Shown here piece after piece: positions 44,575 through 53,148 of a DNA stretch of 64,000 bases; the first letter of the stretch is position 1, and each line of letters begins with the position of its first letter. The stretch lies in contig JACJJM010000019.1 in NCBI GenBank assembly GCA_016900015.1, forward strand, positions 1 to 64,000, written 5' to 3'. The translations under genes were made by a program, and so were the position numbers. The notes beneath the pieces are model-generated. The model was not told the origin of the DNA. It saw only the letters and a program-made list of their open reading frames with translations, and searched no databases. The DNA comes from Phocaeicola coprophilus (GTDB lineage Bacteria; Bacteroidota; Bacteroidia; Bacteroidales; Bacteroidaceae).

Positions 44575-45588
44575 ATGACGTTGCTTTCAATAGACTTCAC
44601 CAACCTGCACACCGTGCTGGAAAGCCTCTATGAAGAGATGATGCCCCTGTGCGGCGACATGCTCGCCGTGTCGAAAGGGCTTGCCGGGCTGGGCGCCCTG
44701 TTCTATGTGGCCGTCCGCGTATGGCAGTCGCTGGCGCGGGCCGAACCGATAGACGTGTACCCGCTGCTGCGCCCCTTCGCCGTCGGCATCTGCATCCTGC
44801 TGTTCCCGACGCTGGTGCTGGGCACGCTGAACAACACGCTGGGGCTCATCGTGCAGGGGACGCACTCCATGCTGGAAACACAGACGATGGACATGGAGGA
44901 ATACCGGAAGCAGAAGGACGAACTGGAACGGGAAGCCATGCTGCGCAACCCCGAAACCGCCTACCTGGTCAGCGACGAGGAATTTGACCGGCAGCTGGAC
45001 GAGCTGGGATGGTCTGTCGGGGACGCCGCCACACGGATGGGCATGTACATGGAAGTGGGGATGTACAACCTCGAAAAGAACATCCGGGACGCATTCCGCA
45101 GCCTGTTGGAACTGCTGTTCGCCGCCGCCTCGCTGCTGATAGACACGGTGAGGACGTTCTTCCTCGTGGTGCTCTCCATCCTCGGCCCCGTGGCCTTCGC
45201 CTTCTCCGTGTGGGACGGGTTCCAGTCCACGCTCGCCCAATGGTTCACCCGGTACATATCCGTCTATCTCTGGCTGCCCGTAAGCGACCTGTTCAGCTGC
45301 ATGCTCGCCAAGATACAGGTGCTGATGCTCCAGAATGACATTCTGGAACTGCAAAACAACCCCGACTATTCGGTGGACAACTCCAATGCCGTGTACATCA
45401 TCTTCATGCTGATAGGCATCATCGGTTACTTCACCGTGCCGACCGTGGCGGGATGGATCGTGCAGGCAGGCGGAGGAGGGAACTACAACCGCAACATCAA
45501 CCGCAGCGCCGTGAAAGGCGGCGGGCTGGCCGCAGGAGCCGCAGGCTCCGCGCTCGGCAACGTCGGAGGCAGGCTGCGGGGAAAATAA
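44575..45588 (+). CDS. traJ: Conjugative transfer protein TraJ
   Basis: This 337-residue polytopic inner-membrane protein corresponds to VirB6. Hydrophobic segments lie near residues 30-55, 65-95, 175-215 (LLELLFAAASLLIDTVRTFF), 220-245 and 265-300. The C-terminus is Gly-rich (GGGGNYNRN, AAGAAGSALGNVGG). The MTLLSIDFTNLHTVLESLY start is characteristic of TraJ in these elements. Confidence 0.9.
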   Translation: MTLLSIDFTNLHTVLESLYEEMMPLCGDMLAVSKGLAGLGALFYVAVRVWQSLARAEPIDVYPLLRPFAVGICILLFPTLVLGTLNNTLGLIVQGTHSMLETQTMDMEEYRKQKDELEREAMLRNPETAYLVSDEEFDRQLDELGWSVGDAATRMGMYMEVGMYNLEKNIRDAFRSLLELLFAAASLLIDTVRTFFLVVLSILGPVAFAFSVWDGFQSTLAQWFTRYISVYLWLPVSDLFSCMLAKIQVLMLQNDILELQNNPDYSVDNSNAVYIIFMLIGIIGYFTVPTVAGWIVQAGGGGNYNRNINRSAVKGGGLAAGAAGSALGNVGGRLRGK

Positions 45589-45605
45589 CCCAAGAAAAAC
45601 AGATT

Positions 45606-46229
45606 ATGGAATTCAAGTCATTGACCAACATTGAAACGGGCTTCCGCCGCATCCGCCTGATGCTGGCCGTGTTTGTCGGCTGCTGCACGCTCGTCACCGG
45701 CTATGCCCTGTGGAGCTCGTTCCGTTTCGCCGAAAAGCAGCGGGAAAAGATCTATGTGCTGGACGGCGGGAAGTCGCTGATGCTCGCCCTTTCTCAGGAC
45801 CTCTCCCAGAACCGTCCCGCAGAGGCCAGGGAGCATGTACGGCGCTTCCACGAGCTTTTCTTCGGTCTCTCGCCGCAGAAGGACGCCATCGAGCACAACA
45901 TCAACCGTGCCCTGCAGCTCGCCGACCGGAGCGCCTACCGGTACTATACGGACTTTGCCGAGAAAGGCTACTACAACCGCCTGATATCGGGCAACGTGAA
46001 CCAGGTGCTCCAGGTGGACAGCGTGTCGTGCGACTTCTCCGTGTACCCTTACCGGGTGAAGACCTACGCACGCCAGCTGATTATCCGCGAGAGCAACGTG
46101 ACGGAACGCTCGCTGGTGACCGGATGCGAGCTGCAGAACACCTCACGCTCGGACGCGAACCCCAACGGGTTCATCATCGAGCACCTGGTGATACTGGAAA
46201 ACAGGGACCTCAGAAGCGCGGAACGATGA
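45606..46229 (+). CDS. traK: Conjugative transfer protein TraK
   Basis: This 207-residue protein begins with MEFKSLTNIETGFRRIRL followed by one TM helix (LAVFVGCCTLVTGYALW) and a periplasmic domain, giving VirB8-like topology. FHELFFGLSPQKDAIEHN and the C-terminal NGFIIEHLVILENRDL are typical of TraK. The stop overlaps the traL start (ATGA). Confidence 0.9.
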   Translation: MEFKSLTNIETGFRRIRLMLAVFVGCCTLVTGYALWSSFRFAEKQREKIYVLDGGKSLMLALSQDLSQNRPAEAREHVRRFHELFFGLSPQKDAIEHNINRALQLADRSAYRYYTDFAEKGYYNRLISGNVNQVLQVDSVSCDFSVYPYRVKTYARQLIIRESNVTERSLVTGCELQNTSRSDANPNGFIIEHLVILENRDLRSAER

Positions 46230-46564
46230 ACAGGCGGAAAAACTTCTGGAAACGGGCGGACATCCGGCTGCGGATGTCCTGCCGGAAGCTGACGGAAAGG
46301 CAACGGGCCGCCGTACTGCTGACCCTGTTCCTGCCTTTTCTTGCCGGGTGCGTCTACACCATAGGCACTGCCCTGCAGGGATTCGGGAAAAGGGACGGTC
46401 CCGGGCCGGAGGTGGAGCACATCCGCCCCATCGGCATCACATACGGAACAAAAAGTATGAACGAAAAAGAACAAGCGGAAAACAGACATGAAAATGAACA
46501 TCGGAAAACTCAGGACGCTGCTGAAACTGCCTCCGCCCAAGGAAGGCGGCAAGCCGCTGACTGA
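46226..46564 (+). CDS. traL: Conjugative transfer protein TraL (DUF3989)
   Basis: This 112-residue protein has a basic N-terminus (NRRKNFWKRADIRLRM) before one TM helix (AVLLTLFLPFLAGCVYTIG), then a polar, charged C-terminus. It is a short bitopic component, as expected for DUF3989/TraL. The start overlaps traK by 4 bases, and the 3' end overlaps traM by 77 bases in another frame, a longer overlap than elsewhere in the operon. Confidence 0.8.
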   Translation: MNRRKNFWKRADIRLRMSCRKLTERQRAAVLLTLFLPFLAGCVYTIGTALQGFGKRDGPGPEVEHIRPIGITYGTKSMNEKEQAENRHENEHRKTQDAAETASAQGRRQAAD

Positions 46565-47777
46565 AGAACAGAAACGGAAGCGGGCCGGATACATCGTCTA
46601 TCCCGTCCTGGTACTCCTCTGCGCCGGATGCGTCTGGCTGGCCCTGTCCCCTTCGGAAAAGGAACAGGCAAAGGCCGGGCAGAGCAATGGCTTCAACACA
46701 GAAATTCCCCTGCCGGAAGACTCCCGGATGCAGGAGAGCAAGGTGGCCGCCTACGAACATGAGGAAATGGAGAAAAAAGAACAGGAACGCAGGAGCACCT
46801 ACCGGGAGATGGCCTCGCTGCTGGACCGGAAACAGGCAGACACGGTGCGGTTGCCCGACCTGCCTCCGGAAAAGCCCCGGAAAACGGCCGGGCAGGAAAC
46901 CGCCCGCTCGCCGTCCGCCGCCTACCGCGACATGAACCGCACTTTGAACAACTTCTATGAGCCGGCCTACGACAGGGAGAAGGAGGAACTGCGGAAACGC
47001 GTGGCGGAACTGGAACGGCGGCAGGCACAGCCGGAAGCTTCTCCGGAATACTCGATGGAAGAGAAACTGGCGCTGATGGAGAAATCCTACGAACTGGCCG
47101 CCCGCTACAACGGAGGGCAGACGGCACAGGTCCGTCCGGCAACGGAAAGGCGTAAGGCGGAGGCCAGGCCGGTGACGGCTGTCCGGCACCAGGTGGTATC
47201 CTCCCTTCCTCGTCCGTCAGACGACATGGAGCGAGCTGCGGCCTTTGCCGGGGAAAGGAACACGGGGTTCCACACGCCGGTCGGAAAGACGCTCGCTTCG
47301 GCCAGGAATACCATCGCCGCCTGCGTGCACGGTACCCAGACCGTGGCGGACGGGCAGACACTCCGCATCCGCCTGCTGGAACCGATGGCGGTGGACGACC
47401 GGCTCATCCCGAAAGGGACGGTGCTGACCGGAGGCACACGGATGCAGGGGGAACGCCTGGACATCCTCATCTCTACCGTGGAGCATGACGGGTCGGTCAT
47501 CCCCGTGGAACTGGAAGTGTATGATGCCGACGGGCAGCAGGGCATAGCGGTGCCGAACTCGATGGAATACGATGCCCTGCGCGAGATAGCCGCCAACATG
47601 GGAGGCTCGATGAACAGCAGCATCAACATCTCGACGGATGCCGGGGCGCAGATCGCCTCCGACCTGGGGAAAGGCGTGATACGGGGCGTGTCGCAATACG
47701 TCACCCAAAAGATGCAACGCGTGAAAGTGACGCTGAAAGCCGGACACCGGGTGCTGCTGTACCCGCCCGGACAATAA
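46488..47777 (+). CDS. traM: Conjugative transfer protein TraM
   Basis: This 429-residue VirB10-like protein has a short cytoplasmic N-terminus and one TM helix near residues 32-50 (GYIVYPVLVLLCAGCVWLAL). A long charged Pro/Glu/Arg-rich linker follows. The C-terminal beta-domain (ACVHGTQTVADGQTLRIR, PKGTVLTGGTRMQGERLD) is the conserved TraM part that spans toward the outer membrane. Confidence 0.9.
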   Translation: MKMNIGKLRTLLKLPPPKEGGKPLTEEQKRKRAGYIVYPVLVLLCAGCVWLALSPSEKEQAKAGQSNGFNTEIPLPEDSRMQESKVAAYEHEEMEKKEQERRSTYREMASLLDRKQADTVRLPDLPPEKPRKTAGQETARSPSAAYRDMNRTLNNFYEPAYDREKEELRKRVAELERRQAQPEASPEYSMEEKLALMEKSYELAARYNGGQTAQVRPATERRKAEARPVTAVRHQVVSSLPRPSDDMERAAAFAGERNTGFHTPVGKTLASARNTIAACVHGTQTVADGQTLRIRLLEPMAVDDRLIPKGTVLTGGTRMQGERLDILISTVEHDGSVIPVELEVYDADGQQGIAVPNSMEYDALREIAANMGGSMNSSINISTDAGAQIASDLGKGVIRGVSQYVTQKMQRVKVTLKAGHRVLLYPPGQ

Positions 47778-47832
47778 TGAAGAAGAACCAAAGGACATGG
47801 GACAAACGATTATTCACCAAACAAGCAGACTT

Positions 47833-48747
47833 ATGAAGAAAATCCTGATTCTGACTGTCGCCCTGTTGGGCATGAACGCCGCGCAGGCACAGCAAAGCAG
47901 CGGCGACTGGTTTGAAGGGCTGAGCCGCAAGATCGGATTCAGCCAGATGATTCCCCCGCACGGGCTGGAAATCACGTACGACAAAACGGTGCACGTCATC
48001 TTTCCTTCACCGGTAAGGTATGTGGACCTGGGGTCCACGGACCTGATAGCGGGAAAGGCGGACGGCGCGGAGAACGTGATCCGCGTGAAGGCCACCACGA
48101 AGAACTTCCGGCAGGAAACGAACATGAGCGTGATTACGGAAGACGGAAATTTTTACAGCTTCAATGTGAAGTACGCGGACGAGCCCCTGCTGCTGAACGT
48201 GGAGATGTGCGACTTCATCCATGACGGGGAAACGGTGAACCGCCCGAACAACGCGATGGAAATCTACCTGACGGAACTGGACAACGAGTCGCCCCGCCTG
48301 GTGCGCCTGATCATGAAGTCCGTGTATGAACGCGACAAGCGCCGCATCCGCCACATCGGGTGCAAGCGTTTCGGGGTACAGTTCCTCCTGAAAGGGCTGT
48401 ACAGCCACGGCGGGCTGCTCTATTTCCACACGCAGATAAAGAACACTTCGCACGTGCCCTTCGATGTGGACTTCGTGACCTTCAAGATAGCGGACAAGAA
48501 GCTGGTGAAGCGTACCGCCATGCAGGAACAGGTGGTCTATCCGCTGCGGGCCTACAACTACGTGACCCGTGTGGACGGGAAGAAGTCCGAATGCACGGTG
48601 TTCGCCCTGCCGAAATTCACGATACCCGACGGGAAGAAACTGGTCGTGGAAATGTACGAGAAACAAGGCGGGCGTCACCAGACCTTCGAGCTGGAGAATG
48701 AAGACCTGGTACAGGCCGAGACCATCAATGAACTGCGTGTGCGATGA
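47833..48747 (+). CDS. traN: Conjugative transfer protein TraN
   Basis: This 304-residue VirB9-like periplasmic protein has a signal peptide (ILILTVALLGMNAAQAQ). The segments HVIFPSPVRYVDLGSTDL and GAENVIRVKATTKNF, plus a beta-rich C-terminus, match DUF4138/TraN. ATG at 47833 is chosen over 47797 because the signal peptide begins there. It overlaps traO by 4 bases. Confidence 0.9.
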   Translation: MKKILILTVALLGMNAAQAQQSSGDWFEGLSRKIGFSQMIPPHGLEITYDKTVHVIFPSPVRYVDLGSTDLIAGKADGAENVIRVKATTKNFRQETNMSVITEDGNFYSFNVKYADEPLLLNVEMCDFIHDGETVNRPNNAMEIYLTELDNESPRLVRLIMKSVYERDKRRIRHIGCKRFGVQFLLKGLYSHGGLLYFHTQIKNTSHVPFDVDFVTFKIADKKLVKRTAMQEQVVYPLRAYNYVTRVDGKKSECTVFALPKFTIPDGKKLVVEMYEKQGGRHQTFELENEDLVQAETINELRVR

Positions 48748-49325
48748 AGGGGAAGGTATTGTTTATAACCCTGCTTCTGTCCGTCCTTCTGGCAGGACGG
48801 GCGGAAGCCCAGCGGTGCCTGCCGGGCATGAAAGGCATACAGGTATCAGCGGAGATGGCGGACGGATTCTATTCGCAGAGGAACCGGAAGGATGCCGGCT
48901 ATGCCTTCTCGCTTGCCCTGTTCACCTATGACAAAGGGGGTCACAAGTGGGTGTACGGCATCGGGATGATGAAACGGCATTATCCCTACCGGAAAACCCG
49001 GATTCCGCTTGCACAATATACGGGGGAAGCGGGATACTGCTACAATTTCCTGTCCACGCCGGGCAAGACGGTGTTCCTGAACGCCGGACTGTCGGGCCTG
49101 CTGGGGTATGAGCGCGTAAACGGCGGGAAACGGATGCTGGAAGACGGGGCCGTCCTGCAGGAAAGCGAATCCTTCATTTATGGAGGTTTCGTGACCCTCG
49201 AAGCGGAAGCCTACCTGAGCGACTGCACCGTACTGGCTTTCCAGTTACGGGAACGCATCCTGTGGGGCAGCGCGGCCGGACATTTCCATACCCAATATGG
49301 AATCGCCCTCAAATACATATTCTGA
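48744..49325 (+). CDS. traO: Conjugative transfer protein TraO
   Basis: This 193-residue protein has a signal peptide (LFITLLLSVLLAGRAEAQ) and a mature region of alternating aromatic beta strands (GIQVSAEMADGFYSQ, GEAGYCYNFLSTPGKTVF) ending in YGIALKYIF. The terminal Phe and strand pattern fit an outer-membrane beta-barrel, as proposed for TraO. Confidence 0.88.
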   Translation: MKGKVLFITLLLSVLLAGRAEAQRCLPGMKGIQVSAEMADGFYSQRNRKDAGYAFSLALFTYDKGGHKWVYGIGMMKRHYPYRKTRIPLAQYTGEAGYCYNFLSTPGKTVFLNAGLSGLLGYERVNGGKRMLEDGAVLQESESFIYGGFVTLEAEAYLSDCTVLAFQLRERILWGSAAGHFHTQYGIALKYIF

Positions 49326-49347
49326 ACCTTACTGAAAACAAGAAACA

Positions 49348-49854
49348 ATGATGAAAATGATGAAAAAGACATTTGACCGGATGAAAGCCGCCTGCTGCCT
49401 GGCAGCGGCGGTATGTTGCCTGGCTTCCTGTGACGAAGGGCCGGAGGTGCAGCAGGAATACCCGTTCACCGTGGAAGCCCTGCCGGTAACGGATGAACTC
49501 GTGGAAGGGGAAACGGCGGAAATCCGCCTGGAAATCATTCCCGAAGGGGAATTCGACGGCACCGTCTACACGCTGAGGTATTTCCAGCCCGACGGAGAAG
49601 GCATCCTCCAACTGGCGGACGGCACGGCACTGAAACCCAACGACCGCTATCTGCTGGAAGACCTGAAATTCAGGCTGTACTACACTTCGGAAAGCAGCGA
49701 TGAGGCACAGGCCATCGACCTCTATTTTGAAAACAACTGGGGAGCCGTCTGCCAGCTCAGCTTCAGTTTCAATGCGGAGGACAGCAATCCGGAAGAAAGC
49801 GTGACGGAGCCTGTCGGAACAGGAACGGAAAACGGAGAGGAGGGCACGGAATGA
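49348..49854 (+). CDS. traQ: Conjugative transfer protein TraQ (DUF3872)
   Basis: This 168-residue lipoprotein has a signal with lipobox (CCLAAAVCCLASC), then YPFTVEALPVTDELVEGE and ENNWGAVCQLSFSFNAE, the DUF3872/TraQ pattern. The tail is Glu/Gly/Thr-rich. An alternative start lies a few codons downstream. In CTnDOT, traP (primase) sits between traO and traQ. Here the primase gene is instead found after the lysozyme gene, at 54596. Confidence 0.85.
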   Translation: MMKMMKKTFDRMKAACCLAAAVCCLASCDEGPEVQQEYPFTVEALPVTDELVEGETAEIRLEIIPEGEFDGTVYTLRYFQPDGEGILQLADGTALKPNDRYLLEDLKFRLYYTSESSDEAQAIDLYFENNWGAVCQLSFSFNAEDSNPEESVTEPVGTGTENGEEGTE

Positions 49855-50159
49855 ACATCCTGCTGTATGCCGACATACCCGGATTGCCGGAGTATGTCCT
49901 GCTGACCCGGAAGGCGGTGACCGTGCCTGCCATCGGCGACCGGCTCCGCATAAACGCGGACCGGCTTGCCTGCAAGTTTTCCCGGCAAGTGCTGGAAGAA
50001 ACGCCCGCCTGCCATTGCTTTGAACGCAACGAAAGGACAGAAAGCATGAGTGTGGGGGATTTCCTGAAGGAGTGTGAACTGACGGTGAGCAGACGGGAAT
50101 GGAGTTATGATGGCGGCACGCCCTGCTGCACGCTGGATGTGGAGGTGGTGGAATGGTAA
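49851..50159 (+). CDS. Conserved ICE protein of unknown function (102 aa)
   Basis: This small soluble protein (NILLYADIPGLPEYVLLT, CHCFERNERTESMSVGDF) starts within the traQ stop and ends within the lysozyme start, so it is translationally coupled on both sides. It is cysteine-bearing, with no signal peptide. I do not recognise a domain. Its position at the end of the tra operon is where such elements carry small conserved genes. Confidence 0.65.
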   Translation: MNILLYADIPGLPEYVLLTRKAVTVPAIGDRLRINADRLACKFSRQVLEETPACHCFERNERTESMSVGDFLKECELTVSRREWSYDGGTPCCTLDVEVVEW

Positions 50160-50455
50160 ACAGGATGAGAAAATCCATACCCGCCCTTTGCCTGCTGGGG
50201 CTGTTCCCCTGCCTGCTGGCGGCGCAGGACATGGAGGGACTGAAACGGCTGCCTCCATTTGAACGCGCCATCCGACTGGTCATGCGGTACGAAGGCTGGC
50301 ACGGGCCGGACAAGGCACCGTACATCGCTTACGGGCACCGCATCCTCCCGGGTGAACAGCTGTCCTACGGGATGAGCCGTGAGGAAGGAGAAGCGTTGCT
50401 AAGGAAAGACCTGCTGGAACGGTGCGCCCTCTTCCGGCGCTTCGGGACGGACAGC
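50153..50455 (+). pseudogene. Conjugation lysozyme, 5' part (split by RIT element)
   Basis: This encodes a signal peptide (ALCLLGLFPCLLAAQ) and the first about 85 mature residues of a peptidoglycan-cleaving GH24-like enzyme. RYEGWH contains the likely catalytic Glu, followed by YIAYGHRILPGEQLSYGM. After FGTDS (base 50455) the frame enters the inserted element and stops at 50521. The remainder of the gene is at 54314-54532 in register. Confidence 0.85.
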
Positions 50456-50460
50456 ATTTT

Positions 50461-50482
50461 GTTATCCGAAATTTCGGATAAC
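50461..50482. repeat. 22-bp perfect palindrome at the left end of the RIT element
   Basis: The half-site GTTATCCGAAA is followed directly by its exact complement. Its outer GTTATCC matches the AGTTATCC end of the terminal inverted repeat. No counterpart is seen at the right end. ACAGC occurs just before (50451-50455) and again just after (50481-50485). Confidence 0.85.
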
Positions 50483-50485
50483 AGC

Positions 50486-50510
50486 AGTTATCCAAACCCC
50501 AGCATTATCC
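50486..50510 (+). repeat. RIT left terminal inverted repeat
   Basis: AGTTATCCAAACC-N5-ATTATCC. The outer 13 and inner 7 bases match the complement of 54291-54315 exactly, with a 5-base spacer that differs. This two-part layout with a shared TTATCC core resembles recombinase arm or core sites. Confidence 0.88.
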
Positions 50511-50617
50511 TAAAAATATAGTTTTTTATTCTGTAAATCATTCTGTTATAGGATGAATAGGTTTGGATAATACATTCCTATATCTTTGCTAATGGCACTA
50601 AAGCCAATAGGAAGAAT

Positions 50618-51832
50618 ATGAATATAGCACAGTTAAAATTAAGCCAGAAGAAGTTACTGGACAACCTCGTTTCCCGTGGTTATGACATTCAGTACATCAA
50701 AGGAGTAAAATTTGTTTTAAGACTTCTTTTTGAACATGAAGGATGTTTTCATTCGTATGAACAGTTTGCAGAAAAGTTTATCCGTACAAGGGGATATACA
50801 AAAGCGACATTGGATCTTAGGATGATGCATTTACGTACTATCCAAGCATATGATGAATTTGGGCACTACCCGGACAAGAAGTCCTTTGTTCCGTTATGCT
50901 ATCCTTCCAGGTATAATATGCTTAACCCCAGTTTTCGGAAAGTTATAGACATTTATCGGAAGCGTGCCGCAGAACATAAAAAGAAGTCCACAGTAAAAAT
51001 GGAAACCGATGCCGTTACAATGTTCCTTTTTGAGATGCAAAAGTTCCACGTCTCTTCATTGGATGAAATCAAAGAAGAACATGTTTTGTCCTTTTTCCTT
51101 AAAGAAGAACAGCAAAAGCGTTCAAGGACATATTGCGGTCACATAGCGTCAGCCCTTAAAGAGTTGGGGGATTTATACGACATGAAAAAAGTATTAGGTT
51201 ATTTCCCTGATTTGAAATATGAAAGGAAAAACTTCAACTATCTTAAGGATGATGAAATCAATGTGATAAAAAATGCTTTGTCAGACTCTAACAATATTTT
51301 GACTTTCAGGGAAAAAGCTATAGTTTCATTGGCTTTATATACTGGCATAAGAGGATGTGACATTGCCAACTTGAAATTGACAGACATAGATTGGAAGAAG
51401 GAACGAGTCAGCTTCGTCCAGGAAAAGACTGGTAATCCGATAGTGTTGCCCCTTCTTCCCCATGTTGGAAACTCATTGTTTGATTACATACGGAATGAAC
51501 GGGACAATGAGGCCGGATCCGTGTATCTGTTTCCCAACAAGAAGAATACGACAGAAAGGTTGGAGAACAAAAGTATCGGCACCATTGTCAATACAGTCTT
51601 TGAGAAACTAAACCTTAGAAAAGGTGAATCCGGGCGTGGAGTCAGCGTATTTCGGCACAACCTCGCCTCTAAATTACTTGGTAAAGGTACCGAGATTAGG
51701 GTCATCAGCCATATTTTAGGACATATCTGTTCTTCATCTATAGTCCCATATATAGATGCTGACATCCCTCATCTGAGAGAATGCGGAATCAATATTGAAT
51801 GTTATCCAATAAGAAAGGAGTTGTTCGAATGA
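50618..51832 (+). CDS. Tyrosine recombinase, first of the RIT trio
   Basis: This 404-residue protein has an N-terminal core-binding region (about 1-200) and a C-terminal catalytic domain. The first catalytic Arg is in LYTGIRGCDIANL. The second box is VFRHNLASKLL, where the usual leading His is not obvious. LGHICSSS and the nucleophile region VPYIDADIP follow. The stop overlaps the start of the second recombinase (ATGA), so the three are translated together. Confidence 0.88.
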   Translation: MNIAQLKLSQKKLLDNLVSRGYDIQYIKGVKFVLRLLFEHEGCFHSYEQFAEKFIRTRGYTKATLDLRMMHLRTIQAYDEFGHYPDKKSFVPLCYPSRYNMLNPSFRKVIDIYRKRAAEHKKKSTVKMETDAVTMFLFEMQKFHVSSLDEIKEEHVLSFFLKEEQQKRSRTYCGHIASALKELGDLYDMKKVLGYFPDLKYERKNFNYLKDDEINVIKNALSDSNNILTFREKAIVSLALYTGIRGCDIANLKLTDIDWKKERVSFVQEKTGNPIVLPLLPHVGNSLFDYIRNERDNEAGSVYLFPNKKNTTERLENKSIGTIVNTVFEKLNLRKGESGRGVSVFRHNLASKLLGKGTEIRVISHILGHICSSSIVPYIDADIPHLRECGINIECYPIRKELFE

Positions 51833-53148
51833 AAACAGATTCACATCTACCCCAATTTGCAGATTTGATGTCTGAATATGTCAATTTCATCTCCGGTATC
51901 GGAAAATGTGACTATATAACCCGCATATACCTGAACTCTTTCGCCAAGTACTGTATGAATCATGGCGGAGTGCTGTCGGATGATATTATCTCCGGATGGG
52001 CATCAAGGACAGATAAGGAAAGCTATTATACAAACCGTAACAGATGCATTATTTTGAGGCGCTTCATCCGTTATATCCGGTCGAAATATGGGGCACCGTT
52101 CAAATTGCCATCATATCCTCCGGATATAAAATACACACCTAAGCCAAAGCGTATTCCTGTTTCAGAACAGCCATACTCTTATTCCGCAATATCCCATATA
52201 GTCAAGAAATATGAACTTTACAAAAGAGCTTCTGGGAAATTCAGTAGGCGGACAATGGACAAGATTCGCCGTTTCAATGACTTCTGCGCTCAAAATTATC
52301 CGTCAGCCGAAGTTCTTACAGAAGAAATTGTCCTTGATTATTGCAAGAAGAAAAAAACGGAATCCGCAAAGTCATGCAATAACAGAATTGTAGGTGTCAG
52401 AGGATTTCTGAAATATGCGAATAGCCGTGGTTTTGTAAATATTCCTCTTCCATCCACCATTCCAAGAGTCAATGTCACATCATTCGAACCACATCCGTTT
52501 ACTCCAGAAGAGCTTGCAAGATTCTTTAATGAAGCGGACAATCTCGAACCTCCAATAAATTGCCGTGACATGAGGGCTGCGCTTATGAAAGTGGAAGTTC
52601 CGGTCTTTTTCCGACTTTTGTACAGTACAGGGATGCGTACAACAGAAGCCCGTCTGCTCAGAGTAGAAGACGTAGACTTGCAATCCGGTGTTATAAATAT
52701 AAGATACACAAAGAGCATAGATGAACATCGGGTTGCCTTGCACGAATCCATGTGGTCGCTATTGCAGATGTATAATGTCAAAATGGAAAATCTCATGCCC
52801 GGAAGAAAGACATTCTTTCCTAACGAGTATGACAAACCATATTCCGGAGAATGGGTAACGGCAAGTTTTAAGAAAGTATGGAAGAAAGTCAGTACGGCAC
52901 ACGCAAGAGCATATGATTTTCGCAGTCACTATGCGGTCGTGAACATAAACGGTTGGGATCACTGCGGCATTGAATGGATGGACAAACTCTTATATCTCAG
53001 CCGTTCCATGGGACACCGTTACATTCAAAACACATTATATTATTACAGGCTTGTACCGCTGTTTGCACACCAGTTGGAAAATCTGACAGGATGTGGGTAT
53101 GAAGAACTTTTGCCTGATTTAAACGACTATTTTGAATATGAAGACTAA
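51829..53148 (+). CDS. Tyrosine recombinase, second of the RIT trio
   Basis: This 439-residue protein has its catalytic Arg in YSTGMRTTEARLL, a second box YDFRSHYAVVN, SRSMGHRYIQ, and a tyrosine cluster LYYYRLV that would hold the nucleophile. It is the largest of the three. ATG at 51829 is chosen for the overlap with the first gene. The 3' end overlaps the third gene by 11 bases. Confidence 0.88.
   Translation: MKTDSHLPQFADLMSEYVNFISGIGKCDYITRIYLNSFAKYCMNHGGVLSDDIISGWASRTDKESYYTNRNRCIILRRFIRYIRSKYGAPFKLPSYPPDIKYTPKPKRIPVSEQPYSYSAISHIVKKYELYKRASGKFSRRTMDKIRRFNDFCAQNYPSAEVLTEEIVLDYCKKKKTESAKSCNNRIVGVRGFLKYANSRGFVNIPLPSTIPRVNVTSFEPHPFTPEELARFFNEADNLEPPINCRDMRAALMKVEVPVFFRLLYSTGMRTTEARLLRVEDVDLQSGVINIRYTKSIDEHRVALHESMWSLLQMYNVKMENLMPGRKTFFPNEYDKPYSGEWVTASFKKVWKKVSTAHARAYDFRSHYAVVNINGWDHCGIEWMDKLLYLSRSMGHRYIQNTLYYYRLVPLFAHQLENLTGCGYEELLPDLNDYFEYED

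Noticed and set aside
50451-50485. ACAGC repeats as the target-site duplication of the RIT element
   Set aside because: Both copies are at the left end. No copy lies at the right junction, where host sequence resumes with CTCCTG.
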